A model generated the notes under the pieces. The model was given only the letters and a program-made list of their open reading frames with translations, was not told where the DNA came from and did no database searches. This document shows positions 45,265 through 57,400 of a stretch of DNA of 64,000 bases, piece after piece. The DNA comes from Ureaplasma miroungigenitalium (GTDB lineage: Bacteria; Bacillota_I; Bacilli_A; Mycoplasmatales; Mycoplasmoidaceae): contig NZ_JAOXHL010000003.1 in assembly GCF_025780085.1 (NCBI RefSeq), positions 1 to 64,000 on the forward strand, written 5' to 3'. The translations under genes and the position numbers were made by a program. Every line of letters starts with the position of its first letter. Within the stretch, counting starts at the first letter, position 1.

Positions 45265-46102
45265 AGTTTAACATAATCTTGTAAAGTTCGCTAGCATTTA
45301 ATTCATAAGCTTTGGCAACTTGTTTACAAGCATCTTTTAAACGCATGCCATCACGCGTTAAATCTAAAATATTTTTAACAATTATTTCAGAATCTTCTTC
45401 TTGTTTTAATTGTGTTTGTTGTTCGTTATTATCAATAACAATAACGAATTCACCTAGTTCGGTAATTTGATCAGCAATGGTTGATATTTTACCAAAATAA
45501 AATGATTCATTTAGTTTAGTTAATTCACGACCAATAAATACATTAACATCACCAAAAACAGTGTGTAAATCTGCTAAGGTTTTTTTGATTCGGTGTACTG
45601 CTTCATAAACTACAAATGTGGTTTGTACATTGGCGTATTTCTTGAGTACATCTAAACGTTGTTTTTGGGTTTTGCCAAGGAAACCAAGGAACATAAAGGT
45701 TGATGATAATAGTCCACTAGCCACTAGTGCATGCATACATGCTGATGGACCATTAATCACTTCTACTCCTATGTTATTAGCGTGGCAGGCATTAATTAAG
45801 TTGTAACCGGGATCAGCTACAGTCGGGTAACCAGCATCACTGACTAATACTGTTTTGTAATTCTTAATATACTCTAATGCTTCATCAATTTTGACTTGTT
45901 CTTTAAAGTTATCAAAACGGATTAATTTTTTATAATCAATAATATTAAAAGCATGCAATAGTTTTTTTGTAATGCGCGTGTCTTCACATAAGATAACATA
46001 AGCTTCATTTAAGGCATTAATGGCTCTTTGATTCATTTCTTTTAAGTTACCAATGGGTGTAGCAATTACACTCAACTGACATTTAAAATCTTTTAAAAAC
46101 AT
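45257..46102 (-). CDS. rsmI: 16S rRNA (cytidine1402-2'-O)-methyltransferase
   Basis: A 281-residue tetrapyrrole-methylase-fold enzyme that methylates C1402 of 16S rRNA. VIATPIGNLKEMN (about 12-24), CEDTRITKKLL (about 38-48), VSDAGYPTVADPGY (about 87-100), and the EAVHRIKKTL region with the RsmI-specific FIGRELTKLNE (about 188-198) are clear. A C-terminal basic helical tail follows. It begins 2 nt after the rnmV stop. Confidence 0.95.
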   Translation of the reverse strand: MFLKDFKCQLSVIATPIGNLKEMNQRAINALNEAYVILCEDTRITKKLLHAFNIIDYKKLIRFDNFKEQVKIDEALEYIKNYKTVLVSDAGYPTVADPGYNLINACHANNIGVEVINGPSACMHALVASGLLSSTFMFLGFLGKTQKQRLDVLKKYANVQTTFVVYEAVHRIKKTLADLHTVFGDVNVFIGRELTKLNESFYFGKISTIADQITELGEFVIVIDNNEQQTQLKQEEDSEIIVKNILDLTRDGMRLKDACKQVAKAYELNASELYKIMLNYA

Positions 46103-46104
46103 AA

Positions 46105-46656
46105 TTACCCCTTTCTTTTTAATAATAAGTCGCGGATTTGTTGAAAGGTTAAATCCATCATGACTAAACGTTTATATAATTGTTTGTGATTGGCATAACT
46201 GATGTGCAATTGATCGCACAATCACAAGCGTTTATCTTTGCTGTTCAGCTCTAACTCTAAATAATCTGCTCATGATAATTGTTGAGTATCAAACGAGTTA
46301 AAGGGTAAACAATATTTTTGTAAACACTCTAACAAAACTTCGTTATCTGCTTCAGCAATGCCAATTTTCTTTGGATGTGCAGATTTCATATCTGTTTTTT
46401 TAATGAAACAATGATAGACGGGCGCTTGTAAATAATTAGTTATAATTTTACGAATTCGCTCGCCTTGATAATCGGGATCTAAGAACAAAATAACGCCCCT
46501 AGTTTGCTGAACCTCTTTAATCAATGCTAAAGTTTGCTGACTAATTTGTGAACCATTAGTTAAAATGAATTCTGCGTCAACCAACGAACCAAGTTTTTGT
46601 TGATCAGTTTTCCCTTCAACAACAATTACTGGTTGTATTTTTGGTCGTTTGAACAT
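46105..46656 (-). CDS. rnmV: Ribonuclease M5
   Basis: A 183-residue TOPRIM nuclease that matures 5S rRNA, such as the gene at the left edge of this window. VVEGKTD (Glu14) and the metal-binding DPD (60-62) in FLDPDYQGERIR form the catalytic core; the rest matches family length (about 180-190). ATG 46656 lies 31 nt inside the 3' end of prs, and no good ribosome site is visible there, suggesting coupled translation. TGA Trp near residues 129 and 143. Confidence 0.92.
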
Positions 46657-47684
46657 ACTGTGTCTACGATATCTTCGAATAAAAGTTTTGAATTCAAATC
46701 GTGAATCATTGACATTGAACCATCATTTTGTGAGTAGATACGAATACATTCACTTAATGAGTTAGCGACACTAACCACTTTTAGTCATGGGTATGAAGGG
46801 TTTTTAATAGTATCGGTAATGTACACTGCATCAACCACTTTATTATTAATAGCTTGATCAATTCGCTCTAATGCGTTTTTGTTGAACAGACCATGTGTAG
46901 CCATGATTGTGACAGATGCCGCTCCTTTATCACGCACTAATTGTGCAGCTCCAAGAATTGTCCCTCCGGTATCGATCATATCATCGATTAAGACACAATC
47001 CTTGTCTTTAACTTCTCCTAAAATATTATTAATTTGAACTTGGTTCATACCACAACGACGTTTATCAACAATCGCTAAGCCAGTATTTGTTGCCATAGAA
47101 ATTTCACGACTTCGTTTTACTGAACCATAATCAGGAGCGACAACGACAACATTAGATAAGTTGTTATTGTGATCTCTAGCGTATTGTTTGAATAATGTTC
47201 ATGCCCCTTGCAAAGTATCGAATGGGATGTCATAAAAACCTTGTTGTTGGTTTGAATGGATGTCATAAGTTAAAACATTATTAGCCCCAGCTGCTTCAAT
47301 TAATTTAGCTACTAAACGTGCAGAAATTGGTTCACGTGGACTAGCTTTACGGTCTTGACGAGCATAACCAAAGTAAGGAATGATAACGTTAATACTTTTA
47401 GCTGAAGCTCGACGCATAGCATCGATAGCTATCAATAATTCCATTAAAGCATCATTAACTGGTTTAGATGTTGATTGAATTAAAACAACTCGACGGTGAC
47501 GAACTGTTATTTTCGGTTTAACTAACACTTCTCCATCAGCGAAATGTGCGATATCAATGGGTGGTAATTCTGTATTTAAAATCTTAGCAATTTTTTCACC
47601 TAGTTCTTGTGAATTAGATAAGGCAAAAATTAAAACATCTTGTTGAATACTTGTTGATTGATTTTTATCAGTTATTTTAGGCAT
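46626..47684 (-). CDS. prs: Ribose-phosphate pyrophosphokinase
   Basis: A 352-residue enzyme making PRPP for nucleotide synthesis and salvage. FADGEVLVK (about 49-57), the flexible YFGYARQDRK loop (about 105-114), VVAPDYGSVKRS, and the PRPP-binding VLIDDMIDTGGTI (about 229-241) are intact. The C terminus is about 35 residues longer than usual, reaching a TAA at 46626. RBS AAGGAGAAAACTC precedes the ATG. The stretch past SYPW depends on reading TGA as Trp. It overlaps both neighbours. Confidence 0.95.
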
Positions 47685-48288
47685 GAGTTTTCTCCTTCAT
47701 ATTAGCATAAACAAAGTGGCAAATATCATTGACATGATATGTTTGAGGATCTAAATCAATAATCCCTTCATCGTTAAAACCTTCGACTCTTAATTCTTTT
47801 TGTGAACATAACATTCCACTAGAAGTCACGCCCATTAATTTAGATGCCACAATGTACATACCATTGGGCATCATTTGATTGATTTGTGCAACAACGGTTA
47901 GCATCCCTTGTCGAACATTTTTAGCTCCACAAACAATTTGTAGTGTTTGTTCATCAACTGATACTTGACAAACGTTTAAGTGTGTATTGGGAATCGGTTC
48001 AAAACTAATGATTTGACCTACTTTAAAATATTGAATATTTTCTGTATTAAATGACAAATTGGTAATTTTTTGTAGTTCATCAATGAATTGTTCAGCGGGC
48101 TCTAAAAAACCCTCTACTAATTCACTAAAATATTGACTTGCATGAAAAATGTTAATTCCAACAAGTTCATTATGTGCTTTTAAAAGGACAACATCATCAT
48201 TAATGTTTTGTTGTTCTGTTACTAATTGGTTATTAAAACTAACGATTAAACTATCGTTTAAAGTTTGATTATTATAAATAATGTACAT
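47677..48288 (-). CDS. ytpR: YtpR-like tRNA-binding-domain protein
   Basis: A 203-residue protein. Residues 1-90 are a small alpha/beta N-terminal domain (YFSELVEGFL region). Residues 95-200 are an EMAP/tRNA-binding OB fold: VGQIISFEPIPNTHLNVCQVSV, then IVCGAKNVRQGM and GVTSSGMLCSQKEL, as in the beta-subunit N terminus of PheRS and YtpR. Start ATG 48288 is preceded by AAGAAAGAA; the in-frame upstream extension to 48327 is not needed. It is the first gene of the minus cluster, with its stop overlapping the prs start. Confidence 0.88.
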   Translation of the reverse strand: MYIIYNNQTLNDSLIVSFNNQLVTEQQNINDDVVLLKAHNELVGINIFHASQYFSELVEGFLEPAEQFIDELQKITNLSFNTENIQYFKVGQIISFEPIPNTHLNVCQVSVDEQTLQIVCGAKNVRQGMLTVVAQINQMMPNGMYIVASKLMGVTSSGMLCSQKELRVEGFNDEGIIDLDPQTYHVNDICHFVYANMKEKTHA

Positions 48289-48505
48289 ACGAATTCTTTC
48301 TTCCTTTATATATATTATAAATAACACATACTTTGAAAAAATAAGGAATTAAAAAAAAGTAATAAAATGGGCTTTTTTTCGGCGAATTTAGCAAAAATAG
48401 TTGAATAACGAAAAAAAACACAAAAAGTGAGCTATTTTTTTGTTTTTCGGGATGCATTGGTTTAATATACAATATAATTATTAATTCTAGAAAGGTTGTG
48501 TGTTT
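48289..48505. promoter_or_regulatory. Divergent promoter region between ytpR and degV
   Basis: 217 bp of AT-rich sequence. Minus-strand TATAAT reads at 48314-48319, 26 bp from the ytpR ATG. On the plus strand TATAAT (48473-48478) precedes degV. Between them are CAAAAATAG (48394-48402) and CTATTTTTTTG (48432-48442), forming an imperfect hairpin. No small gene is supported. Confidence 0.5.
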
Positions 48506-49375
48506 ATGAGAACCGCAATATTAATTGACTCAGGGGCTAACGTGTTAGACTTAGAACATCCCGATGTTTATTTTATCCCCATCGGACTAACGATTCGTAA
48601 TCGTAGCACTGGTGAAGAAAATGTTTATGATGACGTATTAGATGTAAGTCAAGACCAAATGCGTAATGCCCTAATTGCCAAACATGACATTAAGACAAAT
48701 TATCCTTCGACAGGTAAGGTTATAAATAAACTAGAAACCTTATTTTTAGAATACGAACGTGTAATAGTTCTAACTTTGTCATCTGGTTTATCAGGTTTTT
48801 TTGCTTCATTTCATACAACCAAAAAACACTTCGAAAACAACAATTTATTAGTAATTGATTCAAAAGCAGTTAGTATTGGAATCCTGTGATTAGTAGAGGA
48901 TATATTAAAGCTTTTGCAAAATAACACAAATATTAGTAACGAGACAATTCAAAATTACGTTGAAACACAAACACAACGTATTGTTGGTTCAGTGATTGTT
49001 GCAGATTTGACACAATTAATCAATGGTGGACGATTATCAAGAATGAAAGGTTTAATTGCTTCGACTCTTAAATTAAAATTAGTAATTAAGTGAAATTACA
49101 AATTAGAATATGCGGATAAGTCGTTGAGTTTTGCGAATGCTATTGATAAAGCTTTAAACATTATTGATAATGAAAATGCTTGACGAACTAAAGGTATTAA
49201 GCGCATTGCGTTGCTAACTGATTTAGAGAACAACGAACAATTAGGTACATTGCGAAAGTTAGTTACAGATAAATTAGGCCAAAATGTTGAACTAATTAAA
49301 TCATATTTACCTGGTTGTATTTATGCTCACGTAGGAATCAACAACTTCGCCATTATGATTGAGGCAAATGAATAA
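48506..49375 (+). CDS. degV: DegV-family fatty-acid-binding protein
   Basis: A 289-residue two-domain protein of the DegV fold, which presents fatty acids to FakA kinase in Gram-positives. AILIDSGANV at the start, IPIGLTIRN, KTNYPSTGKV (about 60-69), LTLSSGLSGFF (about 93-103) and LINGGRLSRMKG (about 171-182) are the lipid-contacting segments. ATG 48506 chosen with AAAGG upstream; a GTG at 48500 is less well spaced. Its stop overlaps the next gene (ATGAATAA). Confidence 0.9.
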
Positions 49376-50363
49376 AATGATTTATGATGTAGTTATTATT
49401 GGGGCTGGACCCATTGGGATGTTTACAGGATCCATGAGTGGATATTTCCAAATGAAAACACTAGTGCTTGAGGCAAGTAGTGTTTTAGGTGGGCAAATTA
49501 CCTATTTATATGAAAATAAAGAAATTCATGACGTCCCTGGATATCCGAAAATTGTTGGTAAGGATTATGTTGAAGCCTTAAAAAAACAAATTGCAGCATA
49601 CGAATCAATGGTTGAAGTAAAAACAAATGTAAGTGTTGTTAGTTATGAAGAAACCGCTAATGAAACATTTATTTTGTACGATGACAAACAACAAGCGATT
49701 TGTGAAACAAAATTCTTAGTTCTAGCCTTTGGTAAGGGTGATTATGTCCCAATTAAATTAGAAAATATTATTAGTGAAGAAAAGATTCATACAAAAAACA
49801 TAATATATTCAGCACACAACAATAATATTAATTTTGATAATAAAAAAATTGTTGTTCTTGGTGGTGGGGATAGTGCGTTAGATAATAGTATGTATTTGAA
49901 AAAGCGATTCAACAATACAGATGTTTCCATTATTGTCCGGAATGATTTAAAAGGCCATTCATTTAGCGAACAAGAATTATTGAACAATAAGATTAAAATC
50001 TTAAAAAAAACAAAAATTAATTATGTTAATGAAAATAAAATTCTTTTGGAACAAGTTCTTGCTGATGACACAACAGAAAAAATAGAATTGGATTTTGATT
50101 ATATTTTGGTGCAATATGGTTCTTGTATGAACCAGGAAGTTGTTTTTTCTAATTGGGATGCATTAGAATGTGACGAACGTAACCGAATTTTAGTTAACAG
50201 TGTAAATGAAACGAGTTTAAAACGAGTTTTTGCTATTGGTGATTGTTGCTACTATGACACGGGAATAAGTAATCAAAATATATACGCCATCATCACCGGC
50301 CAAGCCGATGGTTTTAAAGTATTGCAAAGAATAAAGCAATTTTTTAAAAGTGTTCAAAAATAA
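49368..50363 (+). CDS. Type-2 ferredoxin/flavodoxin-NADP reductase-like flavoprotein
   Basis: A 331-residue thioredoxin-reductase-like flavoprotein without a redox Cys pair. FAD motif IIGAGPIGM (about 13-21), GGQITYLYENKEIHDVPGYPK (about 46-66, the segment typical of YumC-type ferredoxin-NADP reductases), NAD(P) motif VVLGGGDSALD (about 163-173) and the terminal FAIGDCC. It could reduce NrdI or other flavoproteins (inference). Start 49368 makes the ATGAATAA overlap with degV; ATG 49377 is an alternative. A second reductase, trxB, lies at 22.4 kb. Confidence 0.85.
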   Translation: MNKMIYDVVIIGAGPIGMFTGSMSGYFQMKTLVLEASSVLGGQITYLYENKEIHDVPGYPKIVGKDYVEALKKQIAAYESMVEVKTNVSVVSYEETANETFILYDDKQQAICETKFLVLAFGKGDYVPIKLENIISEEKIHTKNIIYSAHNNNINFDNKKIVVLGGGDSALDNSMYLKKRFNNTDVSIIVRNDLKGHSFSEQELLNNKIKILKKTKINYVNENKILLEQVLADDTTEKIELDFDYILVQYGSCMNQEVVFSNWDALECDERNRILVNSVNETSLKRVFAIGDCCYYDTGISNQNIYAIITGQADGFKVLQRIKQFFKSVQK

Positions 50364-50374
50364 GGGTTATTTGG

Positions 50375-50380
50375 TATAAT
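50375..50380 (+). promoter_or_regulatory. -10 element of the rplM-rpsI operon
   Basis: TATAAT 70 bp before rplM, with a second TATAAT at 50429-50434 nearer the gene. The leader between has CAATT-TTAT-AATTG (about 50402-50415), a small hairpin that could be a ribosomal protein leader but is too short to name. Confidence 0.5.
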
Positions 50381-50449
50381 ATTTAAAGTTACATCCAACC
50401 CGCAATTTTATAATTGTATATTTTTAGATATAATCACAAGGAGATTTTG

Positions 50450-50905
50450 ATGCAAAAATCAACAATGCTTAAAAAAGAAGTAGCTAACGACCGTCGTGTT
50501 TGATACGTAATCGATGCTACTGATCAAGTTTTAGGTCGTTTATCAGTTGCGATTGCTGATATTTTACGTGGAAAAAATAAACCGGACTTCACACCTAACG
50601 TTGATGGTGGGGACCACGTTATCGTTGTTAATGTTAACAACATGGTATTAACAGGAAACAAAGAAAAAAACGAAAATTGATACAACCACTCACACTATAT
50701 TGGTGGTTTAAGAACTCGTTCTGGAAAAGAAATGCTAACTAAATACGCTGACGAATTATTACGTCGTAGTGTAAAAGGTATGCTACCAAAAAACCGTTTA
50801 TCTCGTCAAATCATTAATAAATTACACATTTACAAAACTGCTACGCACCCACACGAAGCACAAACACCAGTAATTTTAGATTTAAAGAAAGCACAAGGTA
50901 AATAA
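50450..50905 (+). CDS. rplM: Ribosomal protein L13
   Basis: A 151-residue large-subunit protein. [25 protein letters not shown] (about 15-39), the conserved GDHVIVVN (about 53-60), and [11 protein letters not shown] (about 109-119) are typical. AAGGAG at 50438-50443 precedes the ATG. S9 follows after 2 nt, the universal L13-S9 pair. Confidence 0.98.
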
Positions 50906-50907
50906 TT

Positions 50908-51294
50908 ATGACTCAATATAAAGGTTTAGGAAGACGTAAAACGTCAGTAGCTCGTGTTCGTTTAACACCAGGAACAGGAAAATTCCTAGTTAATAAAACA
51001 ACACCTGAAAAATTCTTTCCAAATAAATTAGTTATTCAAGACATGATGCAACCATTAACTTTATTAAAACTTGAAGACCAATTCGATGTTGAAGTTAATG
51101 TTATTGGTGGAGGTTTCACTGGTCAAGCTGGAGCTATTCGTTTAGGATTAGCAAGAGCTTTAATTGAAGCTAAGGCTGATTATAAATCTGACTTAAGACA
51201 AGCTGGTTTGGTAACACGTGATGCACGTGTTAAAGAACGTAAAAAATTCGGTTTATACGGGGCACGTCGAGCACCTCAATTTACAAAACGTTAG
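50908..51294 (+). CDS. rpsI: Ribosomal protein S9
   Basis: A 128-residue small-subunit protein with the family start [16 protein letters not shown], the [19 protein letters not shown] segment (about 67-85) and the basic C-terminal tail ending QFTKR that reaches the P-site tRNA. Confidence 0.98.
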   Translation: MTQYKGLGRRKTSVARVRLTPGTGKFLVNKTTPEKFFPNKLVIQDMMQPLTLLKLEDQFDVEVNVIGGGFTGQAGAIRLGLARALIEAKADYKSDLRQAGLVTRDARVKERKKFGLYGARRAPQFTKR

Positions 51295-51340
51295 TTATCT
51301 ATCAACGAACAAAAACTGTAATTTTCAATCCAAAAACATG

Positions 51341-51370
51341 AAAAAAGAGCTTTTTAAGCTCTTTTTTTTT
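51341..51370 (+). terminator. Intrinsic terminator of the rplM-rpsI operon
   Basis: AAAAAAGAGCTT (51341-51352) and its complement AAGCTCTTTTTT (51356-51367), loop TTT, followed by more T residues. Confidence 0.93.
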
Positions 51371-51424
51371 TTTAAAAAAAAAGCCGTCATTACCGGTTAT
51401 TTATAATGGAAAACAAACTTTAAG

Positions 51425-51433
51425 TGATATAAT
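51425..51433 (+). promoter_or_regulatory. Extended -10 element of the large surface protein gene
   Basis: TGATATAAT (TGn plus TATAAT), 28 bp before the ATG at 51462. AGAGGTT (51449-51455) is the ribosome site. Confidence 0.6.
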
Positions 51434-51461
51434 TTAAGAAAAAATTTTAGAGGTTACAAAA

Positions 51462-54400
51462 ATGAAAAAACAACTTTCAAAGCATAAAAAAATTGCTATA
51501 TCAAGCGCAATTATTGGTTCTATTTTTCTAACAGGAACTGTGATTGCTGCTACTCAGTGAAGATGATCTAAAAAAGATACATATACAAATTTATTACCTG
51601 CAGAACAAAAAAATCTAAAGAACGCATTAGATAAATTAAATTCACTAAATGTTGACCATCTGGTTACGACGGAAGGACAACAAATTTATAGTGACATTAA
51701 TAATTTTTTAGCCCAATTGACAAAAGATGATCAAGAAGCTAAACGTTTATATTTTAAGGCAGTGAAATATAACAATGAGCACAAAAACCAATTTTCTATT
51801 CTTGAAAAGATTATTGATTTTAAAAATAATGAGCTTAAAAAATTGAGCAAAGCAAAACAAGATACTTTTAACAAAGAAGTTCCTAAACTAATAAAGAAAT
51901 TGTTTGACCAAAATGTTGATTCAGCAGAAGTTAATAAAGAGATTCAAGCATTCATTGATTCATTAATTAAATCTTCGAATGATCAAGGGAAAAGTGACGA
52001 ATTGCTTCGTGAACGCCTTGACGCTTTAGTATCACTGAATAATCTAATTAATAAAAATGAAAACATGGCCGACGCTTTACCTAAAAACGACGACTATAAA
52101 CAATTATCTGAATCTGTTAACAGCTCGTTAAGAGAATTGAAACAACTTACTGGTGATGAACAACTTTCAGATTTGCAAACTATTATTAAAAAACACCAAG
52201 ACCTCTTTGACGTTAATTTAAAAACAAAAACAACATTAGATCAAAATATATTAAGTGCAGTCGATGCTTTAAAAGTTGAAATTCAAAATGCAAATGAAGA
52301 ATTAGTTAAACCTGAAAATAACAAAAAAGATAATACAGCTATTAGTCAAGTACTACGAGATTCATACGTTTTTTTAATTAAAACTAATGAAAAGATGGCT
52401 ACTGAAACCATTGAACAAACCAAAAAATTAGCTCAAGCAATCGCTGACTTCAAAGCTCAACAACCTGTTGCTAACGAACAGTCATTTAAAGATATATTGA
52501 CAAATCAATTAGACAAACTAATAGCTAACGCAACAAGTGTCGTTACTGCTAATGAAACTGCTGGTGTAACTGATGAAAATCTAAAAACACAATTAACTAA
52601 AGCCAATGAAGCTAAAACTAATATTGAATCACAAACCCCAGAACAATTAAAAACTGTAGTAGAAAATTTAGTCAACGCTTTAAATACAGCTAATGCAAAA
52701 TTAAATAAACATACTAAAGATGTAATTGATCAAAAAAATGCTTTGAATAATGCAATTAAGCAAGCAGAAACTATGAAGAATGAACTACCTAATAGTTCTG
52801 ATGCTGCAAATTTAAAAACAAAAATTGATCAAGACATCGCTGCTGCTAAAACTGTAGTAGACAAACCAAATGCAACGCTAGAAGAATTAACGACAGCAAA
52901 ACAAACTTTAGACAATGCCAACACTGCTAATGCAAATACAAAGGCAGGATTAGATCAACAAAAAACAACCGCTGTTAACGCTTTAAAAGATCAAATTAAT
53001 GCTGCCGATACAGCTCTTGCTGATCAATCTAATGCGAATAAAGAAACAACAGGTATTAGTAAAGCGTTACGCGATGCTTTAGATACACTAGTTAATGTTG
53101 ATACAACTAGTACAGTTGATGTAAATGCGAAAACTGAAGAGTTAAAAAAAGCAATTGAAACATTCAAAGCTCAAACACCAATTTCAACAAACAATCAAGC
53201 CAAAGATATTTTAGAGTCAGAATTAGATAAACTCATTGCGAACGCAACAAGTGTCGTTACTGCTAATGAAACTGCTGGTGTAACTGATGAAGAACTAAAA
53301 GCACAATTAACTAAAGCCAATGAAGCTAAAACTAATATTGAATCACAATCATTAGAACAATTAAAAACTGTAGTAGAAAATTTAGTCAACGCTTTAAATA
53401 CAGCTAATGCAAAATTAAATAAACATACTAAAGATGTAATTTATCAAAAAAATGCTTTGAATAATGCAATTAAGCAAGCAGAAACTATGAAGAATGAACT
53501 ACCTAATAGTTCTGATGCTGCAAATTTAAAAACAAAAATTGATCAAGACATCGCTGCTGCTAAAACTGTAGTAGACAAACCAAATGCAACGCTAGAAGAA
53601 TTAACGACAGCAAAACAAACTTTAGACAATGCCAACACTGCTAATGCAAATACAAAGGCAGGATTAGATCAACAAAAAACAACCGCTGTTAACGCTTTAA
53701 AAGATCAAATTAATGCTGCCGATACAGCTCTTGCTGATCAATCTAATGCGAATAAAGAAACAACAGGTATTAGTAAAGCGTTACGCGATGCTTTAGATAC
53801 ACTAGTTAATGTTGATACAACTAGTACAGTTGATGTAAATGCGAAAACTGAAGAGTTAAAAAAAGCGATTGAAACATTCAAAGCCCAAACACATCCAAAC
53901 ACATCTGATGAAGCATCTGCTAAATATAAGGATTTATTAGTTGAAAATTTAACAAAATTGTTAGCCAACGCTGATATTGTTGCAACTGCGAATACTGAAA
54001 ACAAAATTACAGATGTAGAATTAACTAGTAAAATTGCAGCTGCAAAAAATTGTTTATCAACGATTAACAACCAATCAGGTGATCAAATTGTAGAACAAAT
54101 TGGCGCTTTAACAACAGCATTAAATAATGCAAATCAAAAATTGAATACGGTAACGCAAAAGAAACAAGTATTAAATGAACAAATACAGGCAGCCCAAGAA
54201 TTATTAAAATCACTACAACCAAATGCAGACTTTGAAAATCTAAAAACTTTGATTGAACAAACAATAACCGAAGCTCAATCAGTTTTAAATGGAACAGAAC
54301 CAACAGATGAAAAACTGCAAGCGGCTATTGACGTTTTAACACAAGCTAATGCAGCTAATGTTATACAAAAAGAAAAACTTGAAAACACACATAATCAAGG

Positions 54401-57400
54401 AGCGCAAAACTTCAAACAAGCTTATGACAATGCAGTCGACTTTTTAGTAGACACATCGATTTTAGATACTCCTGAACGTCAAGCTTTATTAGCATTGAAA
54501 TCTGAGGAACAGTCGCATTATTTAAATCCCAAAGCAGTAAGTAGTTCGGATTTGCAAACAAAGACTCAAACTCTAAACTCTGCTGTGATGGCAGCAAAAA
54601 TTGCTTCAGGCAAAAAAGCTGCTAATGATTTATTAGGAAAACTTGGCAATGATAACCAACACGCTGATGCTAAAAATGAAATTACTAATGCTTTAAATGA
54701 ACTAAATAGTTTAGCAGAAAATGCTGACGAAGCAACAGTTAATCAAGCACTTAACAAATTAAAAGAAGTTGTTGCAAAAAATAAATCAGTTGTTGAAAAC
54801 GTCGACAATACTAATAATGCAGACAACACAACCTTAATTAATAATTTCAATACATTAAAACAAGAAGCAGAACAATTCATTGTAAATGATATTAGTGAAG
54901 CAAGGTATGATGACATTAAAAAACTTTTAGAATCGAGTATTGAACAAAACAACGCTATTGTTAATCCGACAGATGGTCATGCTGTTTCTTCACAAGAAAT
55001 TTTACTAGCTCAAAAGGATTTAGAAAAAGTTTTGGATCAAATTAAGTTGAAAAAACAAATTCGTGATTTACAAGCAAAAAATACAGATGTTGCCCCTCCT
55101 ACTGAGTATTTAGATCTTAATAAGAGCAAACAAGACATTTTAGTGGACTATGAAAAGTTCTTAAACGAAGCTCGTGAGACTTTTTTACAAAAGACAGCAG
55201 AATTATCAGGAAAATACCAATCTGAAGTTGTACCGGGTGACGAGGAATATGCTAATTATCCGAAATCATATAAAGAAATGAATGATCCATCTAATCCAGA
55301 AGACACAAACAACAAAAGATACTTGAAATATATTGTTGATGAATTGGCATGGGTTAGTCAACAAAAACAAGCTGATACAACGACAAACCAAGAGCTAGTG
55401 AGAAAAATTAATTTCTTATTTAGAAAGCGTTACAACAATTTATTACAAATGAATTTAGAAGAAAAGATTGAACGTACACGTACTAATTTACGAATGTTTG
55501 CTGTCAGTTTAGATAAAAATAAATACAATAAACTGATAGAATGATTAATCAGTAAGCTTCGTCAGGTTCCAAATTCAAATACTACTAAACCTTTAATCTT
55601 CAGTGCAAATAGTACATTAGTTGAATTAGAAGCAATTAATATCAATTTAAACACCATTCTAAATGCTGTTCCTGGGGAAATTACAAAAGCTGATTTTAAA
55701 GAACAAGTTGCAGAGGATTTAAGTGACTTTATTCCATCTATCGCAGCTTTCTATAATGAATATCAAGATAACACTATAGATGCTGCTAGTTATAGCTGAA
55801 TTACATTATTGCAATCAGAGAAAATTAGTGAATTGAGAACAAAATCAGAACAATATAGAGATGAAATCGATCATATTGATAGTGTTAACTTTATTGCGAT
55901 TCGCGAAAAAATTAACCAGTTCGCATTATTAAAAAAACCATATATAAAAGCATATTATGATGCTATGGAATACCACATTAATAAACATATTGAGAAAATC
56001 AAAGAACAAAAAATTGGTGATATCGATATTAATAATTTATCAACATTTTTTGATAATGTACCAAAGACAGATACTGTAAACCAAAAGATACAGCCTTTAA
56101 TAACAACAATTAAAGAAGCTGTTAAAACAATGCAACTAGGTTTTGAAGATATCAAAAAAATCCCCACAACCATTGGACCAAATTTATTACATACCCGCAC
56201 AGATTCGCGTGCAACTTTTGAAAAAGTAATTGAAAGTAAATATGTTAGTTTTGATCAGCCGATAGAAAAAATTAATCAAGTAATTAATTCTGTTAAACAA
56301 GTATTAGTAAATCACTATAACGAATTGTTCACTGTTTTTCACGAAACAGATCAAGCGTACAACAAAGGAAAAAATGCCGACTCTTCGCTTGTTAGATTTA
56401 TTTCTGAAATTCAAAATGGTAGAACTGTCGATGAAGCACACCCTGATATAAACAATATTTTCACTCAATATACCAACAAAATCAATAAGTCTATAAACTC
56501 TAACGCTATTCTTTCATCTAAATTAAAAGATATTTCATCGATTGTCCAAAACGATAAAATATTTAAGGATAATTTCGATAATTACGCCAAGGAATACTAT
56601 ACAAAAACAATGGAAGATAAAGCGTTTAAAACCGAAATGAAACAGTTATTTGTAAAAAACAATATTACATACTTATTAGGGGTTTATGATTCTAATGCCG
56701 AAAACGGTTGCACATCATGACAATATGGAGGTAGTGCCCTTGACAATAAAAGGTCATCATTTACTCTTGGCCAAGAGAATGAATATGGATCATTTGGTAA
56801 CGATGACTCAGTTGGTTTAAGATCCATCAACTACTTAAATGATTTATCATTGCTGTTAAACGATGAATCAAAAATTAAAACACAAAACGCAAGCAGTGAT
56901 ACGACAAAATATGCTTATGCTCTTTTCATTTACAAGCAAAACAAAGATTCAGTTTCTGACTACTATACTAAAATAATTAGTGATACGAAACTAAGACTTC
57001 CTAAAGATTCGGATGATAAAGGGAACGTTATAAGTTATTATGTTTCAAGTTTGCTGAGCCAATCGGGTGTTGATCTATATGTTAATAATTATGGATTATA
57101 CGAAATGATTGATTATGCACTTTTAGGTTTAACTATGAAATATGAATCTAAATATCGTGAAATTAATCCAAATACAACACTAGATACTCAATACATTGAT
57201 GCATCAACTCATAATCTGAAAGATGATTCTAATTTATCACCGATTCAGTTAGCTCATAAGGCTTTAGATATTTTTGGTGTTAATGTTTGGAAACATTGAG
57301 CAGGTTTCTCTAATTTTGATAACGAAAAATTATATTTTAATGATGTACAAGTTTGGGATAACTACCATGACATTGCTTTTAGTGTTCAAGTGGGGAAAAT

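Noticed and set aside
52507-53889. CRISPR-like or mobile-element repeat
   Set aside because: The repeats are long, in frame and coding, with no spacers, no terminal inverted repeats and no transposase.
55542-55808. Apparent break of the giant surface protein into several genes
   Set aside because: The breaks are TGA codons in one unbroken frame (51462-57746); no start signals at the later pieces.
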